Assembly (NCBI GenBank): GCA_024233625.1 | Contig: JACKPJ010000002.1 | Span: 1-64,000, forward strand | Length of the DNA stretch: 64,000 nt | Reading direction: 5' to 3' | DNA from: Deltaproteobacteria bacterium | GTDB lineage: Bacteria; UBA10199; DSSB01 | Shown: positions 1 to 8,615 of the stretch, in pieces | How positions within the stretch are numbered: the stretch's first letter is position 1 | How the letters are laid out: the number at the start of each line of letters is the position of its first letter | Position numbers and translations under genes: made by a program | The notes under the pieces: model-generated | The model's database searches: none | Told to the model about the DNA's origin: nothing | Seen by the model: the letters and a program-made list of their open reading frames with translations, nothing else

Positions 1-478
1 CGAACTCTTTTAAATTTTCTCGATTAAAGATGTGACAACTTTCATTTTGACAGAGGAGCTCGGCTCCAATTCGCCGCCGTCGATCTTTTTCGGCTTCATT
101 ATCTACAATTTCGGTTCCATAAAGTCGGGCAAAAATGAAGTCGATCGTGATCATGAAGATTTCGGTGATATGGGTACAACCGGCTTTTTTTTCAAAACGT
201 TGACGATAATTTTTTTTGACTCCGACGTTGATTTCTAGTCCTTTGAGATTTTCGAGAATTTCTAGAGCCCCACTGCAGTCGGGAAAAGGTTGTAAGTTCA
301 TTTGCCCCTTCACTTCGAGAATTTTTCGATTTGCTTTTCCAATGCGAAAAAAAAGCTGAATATCATGATGGTCGTCTGTGAGTTGACTGAGCACATGCAT
401 TTCATCGCCGCTAAATTTATAGCGAACATTAATATTGCGCTCATTTTTAAAATCTTCCATGATATAAGGTTTGGACAT
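1..478 (-). CDS. DUF2889 family protein, C-terminus cut by window edge
   Basis: The reading frame stays open from an ATG to the left window edge, giving the first 159 residues of an unfinished protein. I translated it from the reverse strand. The central motif GCTHITEIF, preceded by a Lys/Arg-rich stretch, is the hallmark of the DUF2889 family, a proteobacterial family of unknown biochemical function. The segment before it is a small strand-rich domain of about 80 residues. The start is supported by a GAGG Shine-Dalgarno six bases upstream. It is transcribed divergently from the CPBP protease gene. Assignment rests on the motif alone. Confidence 0.72.
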   Translation of the reverse strand, partial: MSKPYIMEDFKNERNINVRYKFSGDEMHVLSQLTDDHHDIQLFFRIGKANRKILEVKGQMNLQPFPDCSGALEILENLKGLEINVGVKKNYRQRFEKKAGCTHITEIFMITIDFIFARLYGTEIVDNEAEKDRRRRIGAELLCQNESCHIFNRENLKEF

Positions 479-614
479 ATTTTGCCTCAGTTCAAATTAT
501 TTTTATGAGAGCATTAAAAAAGCGACTTTTTGAACACTCTCTCCATAGGGGCTTTGTCAATCGTCCCTTTGTGCTAGCTTTTTATGTTTGTATTTATTTC
601 TATATTTTATTCTA

Positions 615-1292
615 ATGGAATCGATGGATAAACAAAATGAGAATCTTTCTTCTATAAATCCAAAGAATTTTTCTGCCTTCTTTTTTCTTTCCTTCACCGT
701 TTTGCAATTGCTGCTTTATCTGACGGGCATGATTTTGCTCTATCCTTATTTTAAACTCTGGAGCATTTTTCTTTTACAAATTTTGGTCTTTCTCATCCCG
801 GTTTTTATTTTGAGTGCTGTGAAGGGGATTCCATTCAAACACTGGCTTCAGCTACGCTCGATTTCTCTCAAGGATTTTTTGCAAGTGAGCCTCATCACTC
901 TTGGGCTTATTTTTTTTACCAGTGTGCTTATGAACTATTTCATTCAAGTACCTCAAGTCAAGTATCAGGAGTATCAAGATTTTTTAATGAATATTTCTCT
1001 GGGGGCACAGTTGTTTTTATTAGTTTTTGTCCCGGCTCTCTGTGAAGAAATTTTATTTCGAGGCTTTTTGTTTTTTCATTTAGAGCGCAGTTTGGGGCCC
1101 ACTTTAGCCGCTTCATTCGTGACCCTGTTTTTTGTATTAGGCCATTTAAATCAACTCACCCTCTATTTTTTGCCTTATTATTTAATGCTCGGGTCTTTGT
1201 TAATATTTATTCGTCTCTGGAAGCAAAATCTTTTGCTCTGTATATGGGTACATCTTTTAAATAATTTCATCGCTGTTATTTTTTGGAATTAA
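615..1292 (+). CDS. CPBP-family intramembrane glutamic endopeptidase
   Basis: This is a polytopic membrane protein of about 225 residues, nearly all of it hydrophobic helices. The three signature motifs of the CPBP (Abi/CAAX protease and bacteriocin-processing) family are present: EEILFR at about 144-149, a Phe-rich segment ending in His at about 177, and HLLNN at about 213-217. These supply the catalytic glutamates and the histidine/asparagine residues. CPBP enzymes cleave substrates inside the membrane; relatives include Rce1-like proteases and the myxosortases. I chose the ATG at 615; a TTG nine codons upstream is possible, and neither has a clear Shine-Dalgarno. The substrate is unknown. 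A secreted protein ending in a MYXO-CTERM-like tail is encoded elsewhere in the window, but a link is speculative. Confidence 0.85.
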   Translation: MESMDKQNENLSSINPKNFSAFFFLSFTVLQLLLYLTGMILLYPYFKLWSIFLLQILVFLIPVFILSAVKGIPFKHWLQLRSISLKDFLQVSLITLGLIFFTSVLMNYFIQVPQVKYQEYQDFLMNISLGAQLFLLVFVPALCEEILFRGFLFFHLERSLGPTLAASFVTLFFVLGHLNQLTLYFLPYYLMLGSLLIFIRLWKQNLLLCIWVHLLNNFIAVIFWN

Positions 1293-1343
1293 TTCATATT
1301 ATTGGGCAGTCTCTTTCAAACTCCTCTTCTTCTCCTCTTCGTC

Positions 1344-2231
1344 TTAAGAGGAAGGAATGGATTTTTCTTTATGACTTTCCTTTTGAGCATTCAAAAAGAA
1401 AGTCAAGGAATCCGCATGGTAAGAACTCCGCACCATCGGAGCACTCGCGACATATTGAAAACCCAAGTTTAAAGCGTATTCCTTCCAATGTTCAAACTCC
1501 TCGGGATGATAATATTTTTTTATTTCTAAATGCTTTGGAGTGGGGCGCAAATATTGTCCCAAGGTTAATATTGAGACTTGTCCGCGCTCCCTTAAATCTT
1601 GCAAGGCTTGCTGAATTTCTTCGTTGCTTTCACCAAGCCCCAACATCAAACCGCTTTTTGCCATTAAACCTGCATTGGCTGCCTCAGATAAAACCAAGAG
1701 TGAAGTGTCATAGCTGGCTTGGGGCCGGACTTGTTTTTGCAGAGAAGCCACAGTTTCTAAATTATGGTTGAGCACATCGGGCTCAGCATTAAAAATCATC
1801 TCTAAGGCTCGTTTTTGGCCTTTAAAGTCCGGGATCAATACTTCGACTTTTGTCTCGGGGCATTTTTCTTTTACCATCCAGATCGTTTTGGCAAAATGTC
1901 TGGCTCCACCGTCAGGTAGATCATCGCGATCGACCGAAGTAATCACGACATGTTTTAGTTTGAGTCGAGAAAGGGCTTCGGCAACATGTTGAGGTTCTTC
2001 CTCATCGAGTCGAAGAGGTTTGCCTGTTTTGACAGCACAAAAGCCACAACTGCGGGTACAGATGTCGCCCATGATCATGATCGTTGCTGTGCTGCGTTGC
2101 CAGCAGTCGGCAATGTTGGGACATTTGGCCTCTTCACAGACCGTGTGTAAATTAAGCTCCGATAAAAGTCCTTTGAGTTGATGGTAATTTTTACCGGAGG
2201 GAATTTGAGATTTTAGCCAACGTGGTTTCAT
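1344..2231 (-). CDS. lipA: Lipoyl synthase
   Basis: LipA is a radical-SAM enzyme that inserts two sulfurs into protein-bound octanoyl groups to make lipoyl cofactors for 2-oxoacid dehydrogenases and the glycine cleavage system. All signature residues are visible: the auxiliary-cluster triad C-x4-C-x5-C (Cys 32, 37, 43), the radical-SAM motif C-x3-C-x2-C (Cys 58, 62, 65), and the C-terminal RSSY motif whose serine is a ligand of the auxiliary cluster in known LipA structures. The length of 295 residues is normal. It lies 12 bases after the lipoyl-domain-like gene and is probably co-transcribed with it. No lipB is visible in the window. Confidence 0.97.
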   Translation of the reverse strand: MKPRWLKSQIPSGKNYHQLKGLLSELNLHTVCEEAKCPNIADCWQRSTATIMIMGDICTRSCGFCAVKTGKPLRLDEEEPQHVAEALSRLKLKHVVITSVDRDDLPDGGARHFAKTIWMVKEKCPETKVEVLIPDFKGQKRALEMIFNAEPDVLNHNLETVASLQKQVRPQASYDTSLLVLSEAANAGLMAKSGLMLGLGESNEEIQQALQDLRERGQVSILTLGQYLRPTPKHLEIKKYYHPEEFEHWKEYALNLGFQYVASAPMVRSSYHADSLTFFLNAQKESHKEKSIPSS

Positions 2232-2243
2232 AGGGTTTAAAAT

Positions 2244-2600
2244 TCAGCCAGGCATGCGAATACTAGCTGCTTCGACATAAGACATCCCCTGGTTTGCTTC
2301 ATCGGGAGTGATGACTTTTCCTAGAGATTCTTCGAGAGCTTGCTTTTGCTCCTCTTCAGAAATTTCGAATACAGCAATGGGCCTACCAGTTTCGATTTCT
2401 TCACCCTCTTTATATAGATAGGCTTTAAAGATTCCTGAGATGGGCGAAGTATAGCTTTGTTCTTGATCGCCAACTTTAAATTGAAAAAGCGCTTGAGATT
2501 TTTTTACCTCATTTTGTTCCCTGATGAGCCATTTGCTCAAAAGCGCTTTTTCGTTTGTGGGAGAATTCGGTAAAAAAACTAGGGCAAAATAGTTTTTCAT
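2244..2600 (-). CDS. Degenerate biotinyl/lipoyl-domain protein
   Basis: This small protein (118 aa) has the hammerhead fold signature of a lipoyl/biotinyl domain: a first half-repeat, a central turn ending in TSPISGIF (comparable to the V-P-S-P-x-x-G of E2 lipoyl domains), and a second half-repeat with KEGEEIETGRPIAVFE. The E-T-D-K-A turn that carries the modified lysine in real lipoyl domains is replaced here by VGDQEQS, so no lysine sits at the modification position. The internal ATG was chosen because AGAGG lies five bases upstream; the longer reading frame adds only six residues. It is directly upstream of lipA, so it may be a non-lipoylated accessory or scaffold domain. A role in lipoate metabolism is inference from position. 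Confidence 0.7.
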   Translation of the reverse strand: MKNYFALVFLPNSPTNEKALLSKWLIREQNEVKKSQALFQFKVGDQEQSYTSPISGIFKAYLYKEGEEIETGRPIAVFEISEEEQKQALEESLGKVITPDEANQGMSYVEAASIRMPG

Positions 2601-2695
2601 AATACCTCTAAATAGCAATCTTACTTTGAGTAGATTTTGAAAGTCTTTTTCAATTAAAAAAATACATTATATTTTAATTAGTTAGGAATATCCAG

Positions 2696-2815
2696 TGAAC
2701 GCGCGGTCACTGCGTTCATTGAATAGTCATTCATTTTAATCATTTTTGCAGCTAATTTTTATGTCGCGATCTAGGTTAACACTATTTCCGAATTATAGCA
2801 TAAAACAATGCTATA
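2696..2815. repeat. Intergenic stretch with two short palindromes
   Basis: The AT-rich gap of about 310 bases upstream of the lipoyl-like gene holds two inverted repeats. TGAACGC at 2696-2702 pairs with GCGTTCA at 2712-2718. TATAGCAT at 2794-2801 pairs with ATGCTATA at 2808-2815 over a six-base loop. Neither is followed by a T-tract in either direction, so they are not typical terminators. They could be operator sites. No further gene was found here. Confidence 0.5.
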
Positions 2816-2910
2816 TTATATAGAAGTGCTTTTTATTATTTTTTTAGAATGTTTAGATGAAGAATTTATTCTGCAGCGACTACTTTTTGAGCATTTCAAA
2901 ATGCAGCGAG

Positions 2911-3924
2911 CTATTGACTTAAGGAAACCTTTTCAAGATTATTGTCGCTTGATACGATGATATTGAGAGGAATTTTCTCAATGAGTTGACGATATCGCGC
3001 GAAGCGGTAAGAATCGAGTTCGGCGGCTAGTCTCCAATAATCGTTAATAATCGTGTCGTAGTTTTGTGTGGTGACGAGTTGAGCTTCTTCTTGAGGGTCT
3101 TCACTTTTGAAATGGCATTCATTTTCAGTGCAATAAACTCTCTTAAAAGCTAAAACAGGTTGTGTATAGGTTGGTCGGTGGCCTTTTTGGCTGACTTTGA
3201 CTTCATCATAGGAAATATTAAAGTAGATTTGAGCACGACTAATGCAGGCGAGGGCAGCTTCATGGTTAGGGTTATCGTTGTTTAAATATCTTTCCGCTTC
3301 GTTAAAAAATTGATCAATGACTTTAAATTCGCTTTCATATTTAATATTTTTGGCCAAAGCTTCTTCTGCCAACCTTGAGAAAGTATCGACTCTTCTCTTT
3401 TGTTTTTGTAGCTCCCCTTTCATTTGATACTCAGGGCTTTGAGTACAGTTGCGATATTTTTCTGATATTTTTTGATATATTTTCTGTCTTTCTGAGTTTT
3501 CTTGGATGTTTTGGAGTTGAGAATCGAATTGAAGCCATGCTCTCTCCTCCACTTGACATACACCACTCGAGCTCATCTGATTGAGTTCTCTACCTTCTGC
3601 ATTATTTAGTAATTCCATTGCTCTTTGGCTAAAGTGAAGGGCTGAATATAAATAACTGACTTTTCCAGAAGCTTTGTAGCTTTGGTAGAATTCTATTAAA
3701 TGATTTGTCAGAGACTTCAATTGATCCAGAGTTTTTTGTTGTCGACGGAGACGGCGGAGATCTTTATCATTGACGGGAAGTAATTGACCTCGATGAAATT
3801 GGTCGACTTCCTTAGCAAAGTCAGCCCCCAGTGCTGTGTTGTAATAAGAGCTATTTGTATTAAGATTATATTCCAATGCATCCGCAATGATTTGAAATTG
3901 CAGCGAAGTGACGCTCAACGACAT
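2911..3924 (-). CDS. Hypothetical alpha-helical protein, 337 aa
   Basis: I do not recognise this protein. It has no signal peptide or membrane segment and reads as a soluble, helix-rich, charged protein. A region around residues 45-75 is rich in Arg/Lys and Leu and could be coiled coil, and similar Glu/Lys/Gln-rich stretches occur at about 130-225. Spaced patterns such as SALHFSQRAMELLNNAEG and the later EAALACISRAQIYFN recall the helix pairs of TPR-like proteins, but no clear TPR consensus is seen. The flanking gaps are 310 and about 270 bases, so it is probably transcribed alone. Confidence 0.6.
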   Translation of the reverse strand: MSLSVTSLQFQIIADALEYNLNTNSSYYNTALGADFAKEVDQFHRGQLLPVNDKDLRRLRRQQKTLDQLKSLTNHLIEFYQSYKASGKVSYLYSALHFSQRAMELLNNAEGRELNQMSSSGVCQVEERAWLQFDSQLQNIQENSERQKIYQKISEKYRNCTQSPEYQMKGELQKQKRRVDTFSRLAEEALAKNIKYESEFKVIDQFFNEAERYLNNDNPNHEAALACISRAQIYFNISYDEVKVSQKGHRPTYTQPVLAFKRVYCTENECHFKSEDPQEEAQLVTTQNYDTIINDYWRLAAELDSYRFARYRQLIEKIPLNIIVSSDNNLEKVSLSQ

Positions 3925-4191
3925 AAACTTACCCGTAGAGAATGTTAAAATTTTTAGGAAAATGCACCAAATTGCCCTTCCTTCTTCTCATGTACAATCT
4001 AGAAAAGCGGAGCAATTTAAATGATTTTTTGTGAAGAAAAATCCTTACCCGAATAAATCTTCCTAACCCGTTGAAAGCGTCGATATAAGACACTCTCTGC
4101 TATATATTTCGGAAGGTTTAATGAAAGGTTGCGAGTTTTTTTCAGTTTTTTTTACAATTTTCTTCATCAAAAGCGAAGTATCGAAGATTAT

Positions 4192-5838
4192 TTATTTTTT
4201 TCTTTTCAGAACTTTTTCTTCGCCTTTTTTTTCGCTTCCCAATCTTTCAAGCTTTCCCTGACGGCGAAGAGAAATGATGGATCTTTCAAATTCTCCACCG
4301 GCTAAATGACTTGCTTTGAGTATTTTTTGATAGGTGGGGTGATTACCCCCTTGCTTGAGGATCAAAATTAATTCCTCTTGACTGATATTTTCACCCAGCT
4401 CCACAAATTGTTCTATCACATAGCGAATAAACTCTTCGAGATCTGTCTTTAAGAGGCGAACCACCTCAACTGGAATGCACAAGTCTGATTGAGCTGTATT
4501 ATCTGGACTTTCTTGTTCTAATGCAAATTTTGTTTCAATTAGTTGATATTCTTTAAAGGCTGCTAGGGAGGCTTCTAAGGATTGTTCTGTGTTTGGGGGG
4601 AGTTTTCCATTTTTATCTTTAAACCAGCCATTCTTTATGCCCTCCTCGAGAAGAATTTGAGCAGCAAGGGCTTCCTGACGACTTAATTCAACAGTCAAGT
4701 TTCCTGAGCTTGCAGCAATCACTTTATTGGCCAAGCTGCGTAGAACGGCTGGTCTTAGCTCTGAATCGCCAAGTTCATCTTGTAGGCGTGCATGAATACG
4801 TCGCCCTTGTTCAAGGCTGCCTGAAATGTCTGAGCTTTGAGCTTCCTTCGGTAATTTTAAGAGTTCTGTTTGAACTTTATAGCGGATTGAGGCTTGCTGT
4901 AGTTTTTTCCAATCGATAGATTCATTAAGTAAGTGTCTGGGGTTTGAGGGGAAAACATAGTAGTAGATTGCAGCTGTTCCAAAATGGGGAAGATTAATAC
5001 ATAATCTTTCTACTCGATACAGAGGTCGAGTTAGAGTGAGGCCATGGCTTTCGGCAAAGCGCTGGTATTTTTGAGAGATACCTTCCGGATAAGTCATGAG
5101 CGAATTTACTCTTGGGTCAAAGCTTTCTGTCGATTTTTGAGTTTGATTAAATGAGCGGTCTCCTTGAACAATGATTGAAATAATTCCCTCTTCTTCAAGT
5201 CGTTGATAAATTTGGTCAATAGCTTTTTGAAGTTGAGTCGTACTGGTCATAGCACCTGTATTAAATTTACTGAATTCTTCTCTAACAATGCGATCGACAG
5301 TTTGTAGGGTTATCTCACGCTTTTTACTAAGGGCATCTGAATTTGCTAAGGAAAATGCAATGGCTCTGAGTTGTTTGGGGCTTAGATTCGTTGGGGCAGG
5401 CTGATATCGAGAAGCCCCTTGAGAATCGTGGATCATTGCACGGCGCTTTAAAGCAGTGGCTTGATCTTGAGCAGAAACTTCCGTAATCGCTTGATAGCGA
5501 GGTAGGATGTTAAAAAGTGGGTGATTGAGGGCCCAGTCTTTTAAGGAAGGATCTTGCGTGCTAGTTGCTATAAAATCTAAGGTGCTTCCTAAAAGTGGCC
5601 CAAGTGAAGAGTCAATGTTCAAGACAGAGCTGGAGGGAAGACTTCTGTCTTGAGGAATGTGAAAAAGCAAATTACTTCGAAACTCACCAAGTGTTGCGGG
5701 GTTAATACCAGGCAGATGTTTTTCTCTTGCTTCGATTATATTTCCATCTTTTGTATCAAAATTGGGTAAAATTTCATCTTCGATTATCTCAGCAACTCGA
5801 TTGAGATCAGCTAAAGTCATTTTGATGGGTGCAGGCAT
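4192..5838 (-). CDS. Hypothetical soluble protein, 548 aa
   Basis: This is a large cytoplasmic-looking protein with no signal peptide, no membrane helix and no motif I recognise. It is mostly helical, with Gln/Glu/Leu-rich stretches and a Lys-rich tail (residues about 530-548). A short strand-rich part near residues 275-305 contains LCINLPHFGTAAIYYYVFP. The start is supported by AAGGAA a few bases upstream of the ATG. It is one of several long unknown proteins in this window (also near 20.6, 24.2, 26.5 and 44.8 kb). Shared ancestry with those cannot be shown by eye. Confidence 0.62.
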   Translation of the reverse strand: MPAPIKMTLADLNRVAEIIEDEILPNFDTKDGNIIEAREKHLPGINPATLGEFRSNLLFHIPQDRSLPSSSVLNIDSSLGPLLGSTLDFIATSTQDPSLKDWALNHPLFNILPRYQAITEVSAQDQATALKRRAMIHDSQGASRYQPAPTNLSPKQLRAIAFSLANSDALSKKREITLQTVDRIVREEFSKFNTGAMTSTTQLQKAIDQIYQRLEEEGIISIIVQGDRSFNQTQKSTESFDPRVNSLMTYPEGISQKYQRFAESHGLTLTRPLYRVERLCINLPHFGTAAIYYYVFPSNPRHLLNESIDWKKLQQASIRYKVQTELLKLPKEAQSSDISGSLEQGRRIHARLQDELGDSELRPAVLRSLANKVIAASSGNLTVELSRQEALAAQILLEEGIKNGWFKDKNGKLPPNTEQSLEASLAAFKEYQLIETKFALEQESPDNTAQSDLCIPVEVVRLLKTDLEEFIRYVIEQFVELGENISQEELILILKQGGNHPTYQKILKASHLAGGEFERSIISLRRQGKLERLGSEKKGEEKVLKRKK

Positions 5839-6043
5839 GAAAATTCCTTTATTTCATATAGAATAGCTTATTAGTTGAATTTATTTAATTTTTCGTCTTT
5901 TTCTTGATGAAGTTGTGATATATTTTTCATTTTTTCGATTTTTTTAATTTTTTGACAAGGATTTCAGCAATAGATCAGGCTATAGAATAGCCTAAAAATA
6001 AAGCTAGCTTTTCTTTATTGTTCATTTAAGGTTTCCTAATAAT

Positions 6044-6988
6044 ATGCATGAAGTTCTCAAAAAACCAAAAGCTTTGCAAAAGGGTGATAAGATTCAAATC
6101 ATTGCCCCGGCAAGCAGTTTTGATCGAGAGGCCTTTCTTCGGGGTATTGCAAAAATTCAATCTTGGGGCTTTGAGGTCATTTATCGCCCGGATATCTTTG
6201 AAAAAAAATTCTATTTAGCGGGAGACACTTCGCGTCGGGTGGATGAATTAGTGGGGGCTTTGTATGATCCGACGGTTCAGGCTATTTTTTGTGCCCGCGG
6301 AGGTTACGGCGCCATGCAATTATTACCCGCATTAGAAAACTTAAGTCCAGTTCCTGAGCCTAAAATATTTGTGGGTTATTCCGATTTAACGGTCTTACTC
6401 AATTTTTTTCATCAAAAGTGGAACTGGCCAGTTTTTCATGGCCCCGTTGTTGCAAAAGATATTGGTGATAAACTGGATCAAAGTGCGGAAGAGTCTTTAT
6501 TAGCTTGTTTGATGTCTGTAAAAACATTGGGGCGCTTAGCTCCTGAAGGCTTAAAACCTCTCTTTGCAGATCGCCACCATGCCCCTGTTGAAGCGGAAAT
6601 GGTGGGAGGTTGTTTGTCCCTGGTGGTATGCAGCTTAGGTACCTCCTATCAATTAGAGACTCAAGGAAAAATCTTATATTTGGAAGATGTCGGTGAGCGA
6701 CTCTATGAGATCGATCGTATGTTGACTCATTTGCGATTGGCAGGACTCTTTGCGGAAGTAAAAGGAATAGTTTTTGGGCCGTTAGAGGATGCGCATCATG
6801 ATCCAGAAGTCGTGGAAGCCCTGCTTAAGGATTTACTGGGAGATTTAAATATTCCTGTTTTAATGGGCTTTCCCTCGGGCCATATTACTGGCTCTTGGAC
6901 TTTGCCTTTTGGTGTGAGAATTCGCCTAGAAAGTAAAAGTCCTGCCTTGATATTTTTAGAAAGCGCTTTAGCGGAAAGACCCTCATGA
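6044..6988 (+). CDS. ldcA: LD-carboxypeptidase, peptidase family S66
   Basis: S66 enzymes (LdcA/MccF) trim the terminal D-Ala from tetrapeptide stems during murein recycling, or hydrolyse related amide bonds. The Ser-Glu-His triad can be placed: the nucleophile elbow VGYSDLT (Ser113), ILYLEDVGERLYEIDR with Glu214, and GFPSGHITG with His280. The N-terminal KGDKIQIIAPAS and CARGGYGAM motifs are also typical, and the length of 314 residues is standard. No signal peptide is present, which fits the cytoplasmic recycling enzyme. It overlaps the next gene by the four bases ATGA, implying translational coupling with a penicillin-binding-protein-like hydrolase and a joint role in cell-wall turnover. 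MccF-type immunity peptidases are an alternative within the same family. Confidence 0.92.
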   Translation: MHEVLKKPKALQKGDKIQIIAPASSFDREAFLRGIAKIQSWGFEVIYRPDIFEKKFYLAGDTSRRVDELVGALYDPTVQAIFCARGGYGAMQLLPALENLSPVPEPKIFVGYSDLTVLLNFFHQKWNWPVFHGPVVAKDIGDKLDQSAEESLLACLMSVKTLGRLAPEGLKPLFADRHHAPVEAEMVGGCLSLVVCSLGTSYQLETQGKILYLEDVGERLYEIDRMLTHLRLAGLFAEVKGIVFGPLEDAHHDPEVVEALLKDLLGDLNIPVLMGFPSGHITGSWTLPFGVRIRLESKSPALIFLESALAERPS

Positions 6989-8073
6989 ATACGCAAAAAA
7001 TAGACCTTTGTTTTGAACAAGCTATCAAGGATGGCGTATTTTCAGGTGCTCAGGTTCTATTTGGAGTCGGGACGCGGCGAGTATTTTCTCAGTGCTACGG
7101 AACAACACATCGTGAAACTGGATCTCAAAAGGTCAATTCAAACACTCTCTTTGACATTGCTTCTTTGACCAAGGTGGTGAGCACACTCTATTTAGCGATG
7201 CTAGCTTATGATCGTGGGATGCTCAAGTTGGAAGCTGCAATTGCTCATTACCTAAAAACTTGGCAGGGATCTGACCAAATTTCCATCGAGCAGTTATTGG
7301 CCCACAGTTCGGGATTGCCGGATTGGGCAGCGCTCTACCAAGATTTCATCGGTCAAGCACTCTCTTATCAAGCGCTTAAAGAAGCCTTTATTCAAAAAAT
7401 TTCTCAAATTCCTTTAAAAAATCAGCCGGGCTCTCAAAGAGTTTATAGCGACCTCGGCTTTATTCTTCTCGGTTTTATCTTGGAGGAGATTTTTCAGGAA
7501 AGTTTAGAAAAGCTTTTTGAGAGAGAAGTTGCTCAGTATTTGGGTCTCAAGCACAGCCTTTTTAATCCCCTCAAGCACAGCCAGCAAAATGTTACGCAAG
7601 AAAATATTGCTGCCACAGAAAATTGTCCCTGGCGTCAAAAAATTTTGATAGGAGAAGTGCACGATGACAATGTCTGGATGCTGGGTGGAGTCGCGGGACA
7701 TGCTGGTCTTTTTAGCTGTGCGAGTGATTTAGAACTCTGGGTTCAGGATATTTTTAAGATTTTACAAGGAGGGGGTAAAAAAATATCTCAACAGACTTTT
7801 GAGTGCTTTTTGCGGCCTCCCCACGAAAAAATTTTAGGCTGGGATACCGTTAGCCGGCCTAAGAGCTCTGCAGGGCAATATTTTTCACCGAGTAGTATTG
7901 GGCATTTGGCTTTTACAGGGTGCAGTTTATGGATGGATTTAGAGGATTCTAAGTATATAATTTTGTTGACAAATCGAGTGTATCCTCATCGAGAAAATCC
8001 GGCTATTAAGGAATTTCGTCCACACGTACATGATCTCTTGGTAGAAACTTTATATTTATCTACAAAAGCATAG
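6985..8073 (+). CDS. Serine hydrolase, class C beta-lactamase/PBP-like
   Basis: This belongs to the beta-lactamase-related serine hydrolase family (PF00144 type). The nucleophile motif S-L-T-K is at residues 60-63 inside FDIASLTKV. The second motif is YSD near Tyr154, and a C-terminal GHLAFTG replaces the H/K-T-G box. HSSGLP near residue 107 is also typical. No signal peptide is present at the chosen start, so it may act in the cytoplasm or on small ester/amide substrates rather than on periplasmic murein. The ATG lies inside the stop of the upstream LD-carboxypeptidase gene (ATGA overlap), so the two are coupled. The exact substrate is unknown. Confidence 0.88.
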   Translation: MNTQKIDLCFEQAIKDGVFSGAQVLFGVGTRRVFSQCYGTTHRETGSQKVNSNTLFDIASLTKVVSTLYLAMLAYDRGMLKLEAAIAHYLKTWQGSDQISIEQLLAHSSGLPDWAALYQDFIGQALSYQALKEAFIQKISQIPLKNQPGSQRVYSDLGFILLGFILEEIFQESLEKLFEREVAQYLGLKHSLFNPLKHSQQNVTQENIAATENCPWRQKILIGEVHDDNVWMLGGVAGHAGLFSCASDLELWVQDIFKILQGGGKKISQQTFECFLRPPHEKILGWDTVSRPKSSAGQYFSPSSIGHLAFTGCSLWMDLEDSKYIILLTNRVYPHRENPAIKEFRPHVHDLLVETLYLSTKA

Positions 8074-8099
8074 CTAACAAACTCAATTAAACAGCACGT

Positions 8100-8217
8100 T
8101 TGCCATCCTAGTGAAGGCATGGGTCTCCTTTTTAAGGAATAGAACGGGTAGTGAAAAGCCTCTTGACAGAAGCAAGCAGAACCCATAAGCTATTGCACCC
8201 CGATCCGGTTTTTTTGT
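8100..8217 (+). ncRNA. Possible structured RNA or 3' UTR with terminator-like end
   Basis: Between the serine hydrolase and rpsU lies an unusually GC-balanced stretch that ends in a T7 tract at about 8210-8217. ATGGGT (8119-8124) can pair with ACCCAT (8181-8186), enclosing a small TCCTT/AAGGA hairpin and an AAG/CTT stem. No known RNA family is recognised; the SRP RNA and tmRNA signatures are absent. It could equally be the 3' end of the upstream transcript. Confidence 0.25.
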
Positions 8218-8313
8218 TTGCATTTCTGCGGTGATCGTTTAAAATTTTATATTGTTAATAATAATTAATTAATTTGAATTTAACTATTTATCCTGAAAAG
8301 GGGTTGATTATTC

Positions 8314-8514
8314 ATGCCTGGTATTCATATTCGAGAAGGAGATTCTTTCGAAGCAGCCTTACGTCGTTTTAAAAAACAATGTGAGAAAGCGGGAATTCTC
8401 TCTGAAATCCGTAAACGCGAACATTATGAGAAACCAAGTCTTCGTCGTAAACGTAAAGTTGTTGCAGCACGAAAACGTGCGATGAAGAAAATGTTCCATG
8501 GTCCGAGTCGATAA
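8314..8514 (+). CDS. rpsU: 30S ribosomal protein bS21
   Basis: bS21 is a small, very basic protein of the small-subunit platform that helps translation initiation. The 66 residues match the family throughout: the N-terminal strand and SFEAALRRFKKQCEKAGIL helix, the REHYEKPS linker, and the basic tail with RRKRKV and AARKRAMKK. AAAAGGGG lies upstream of the ATG as Shine-Dalgarno. It begins the classical macromolecular-synthesis cluster with yqeY, dnaG and rpoD, which couples ribosome, primase and sigma-factor supply. The AT-rich upstream stretch is a likely promoter region, but no clear -35/-10 pair could be fixed. Confidence 0.97.
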   Translation: MPGIHIREGDSFEAALRRFKKQCEKAGILSEIRKREHYEKPSLRRKRKVVAARKRAMKKMFHGPSR

Positions 8515-8615
8515 AAATTATTCGTTTATTTTTTAAATTAAATTTTAAAATTGTAAAAATCAACGAAACAGTATTTGGACTTCAGTAAAAATAAAAAATT
8601 TTATTCTAAAGATTT

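Noticed and set aside
1283..1771. Long open frame on the plus strand
   Set aside because: It is antisense to lipA, whose cysteine motifs and length are unambiguous; it has no recognisable protein features of its own.
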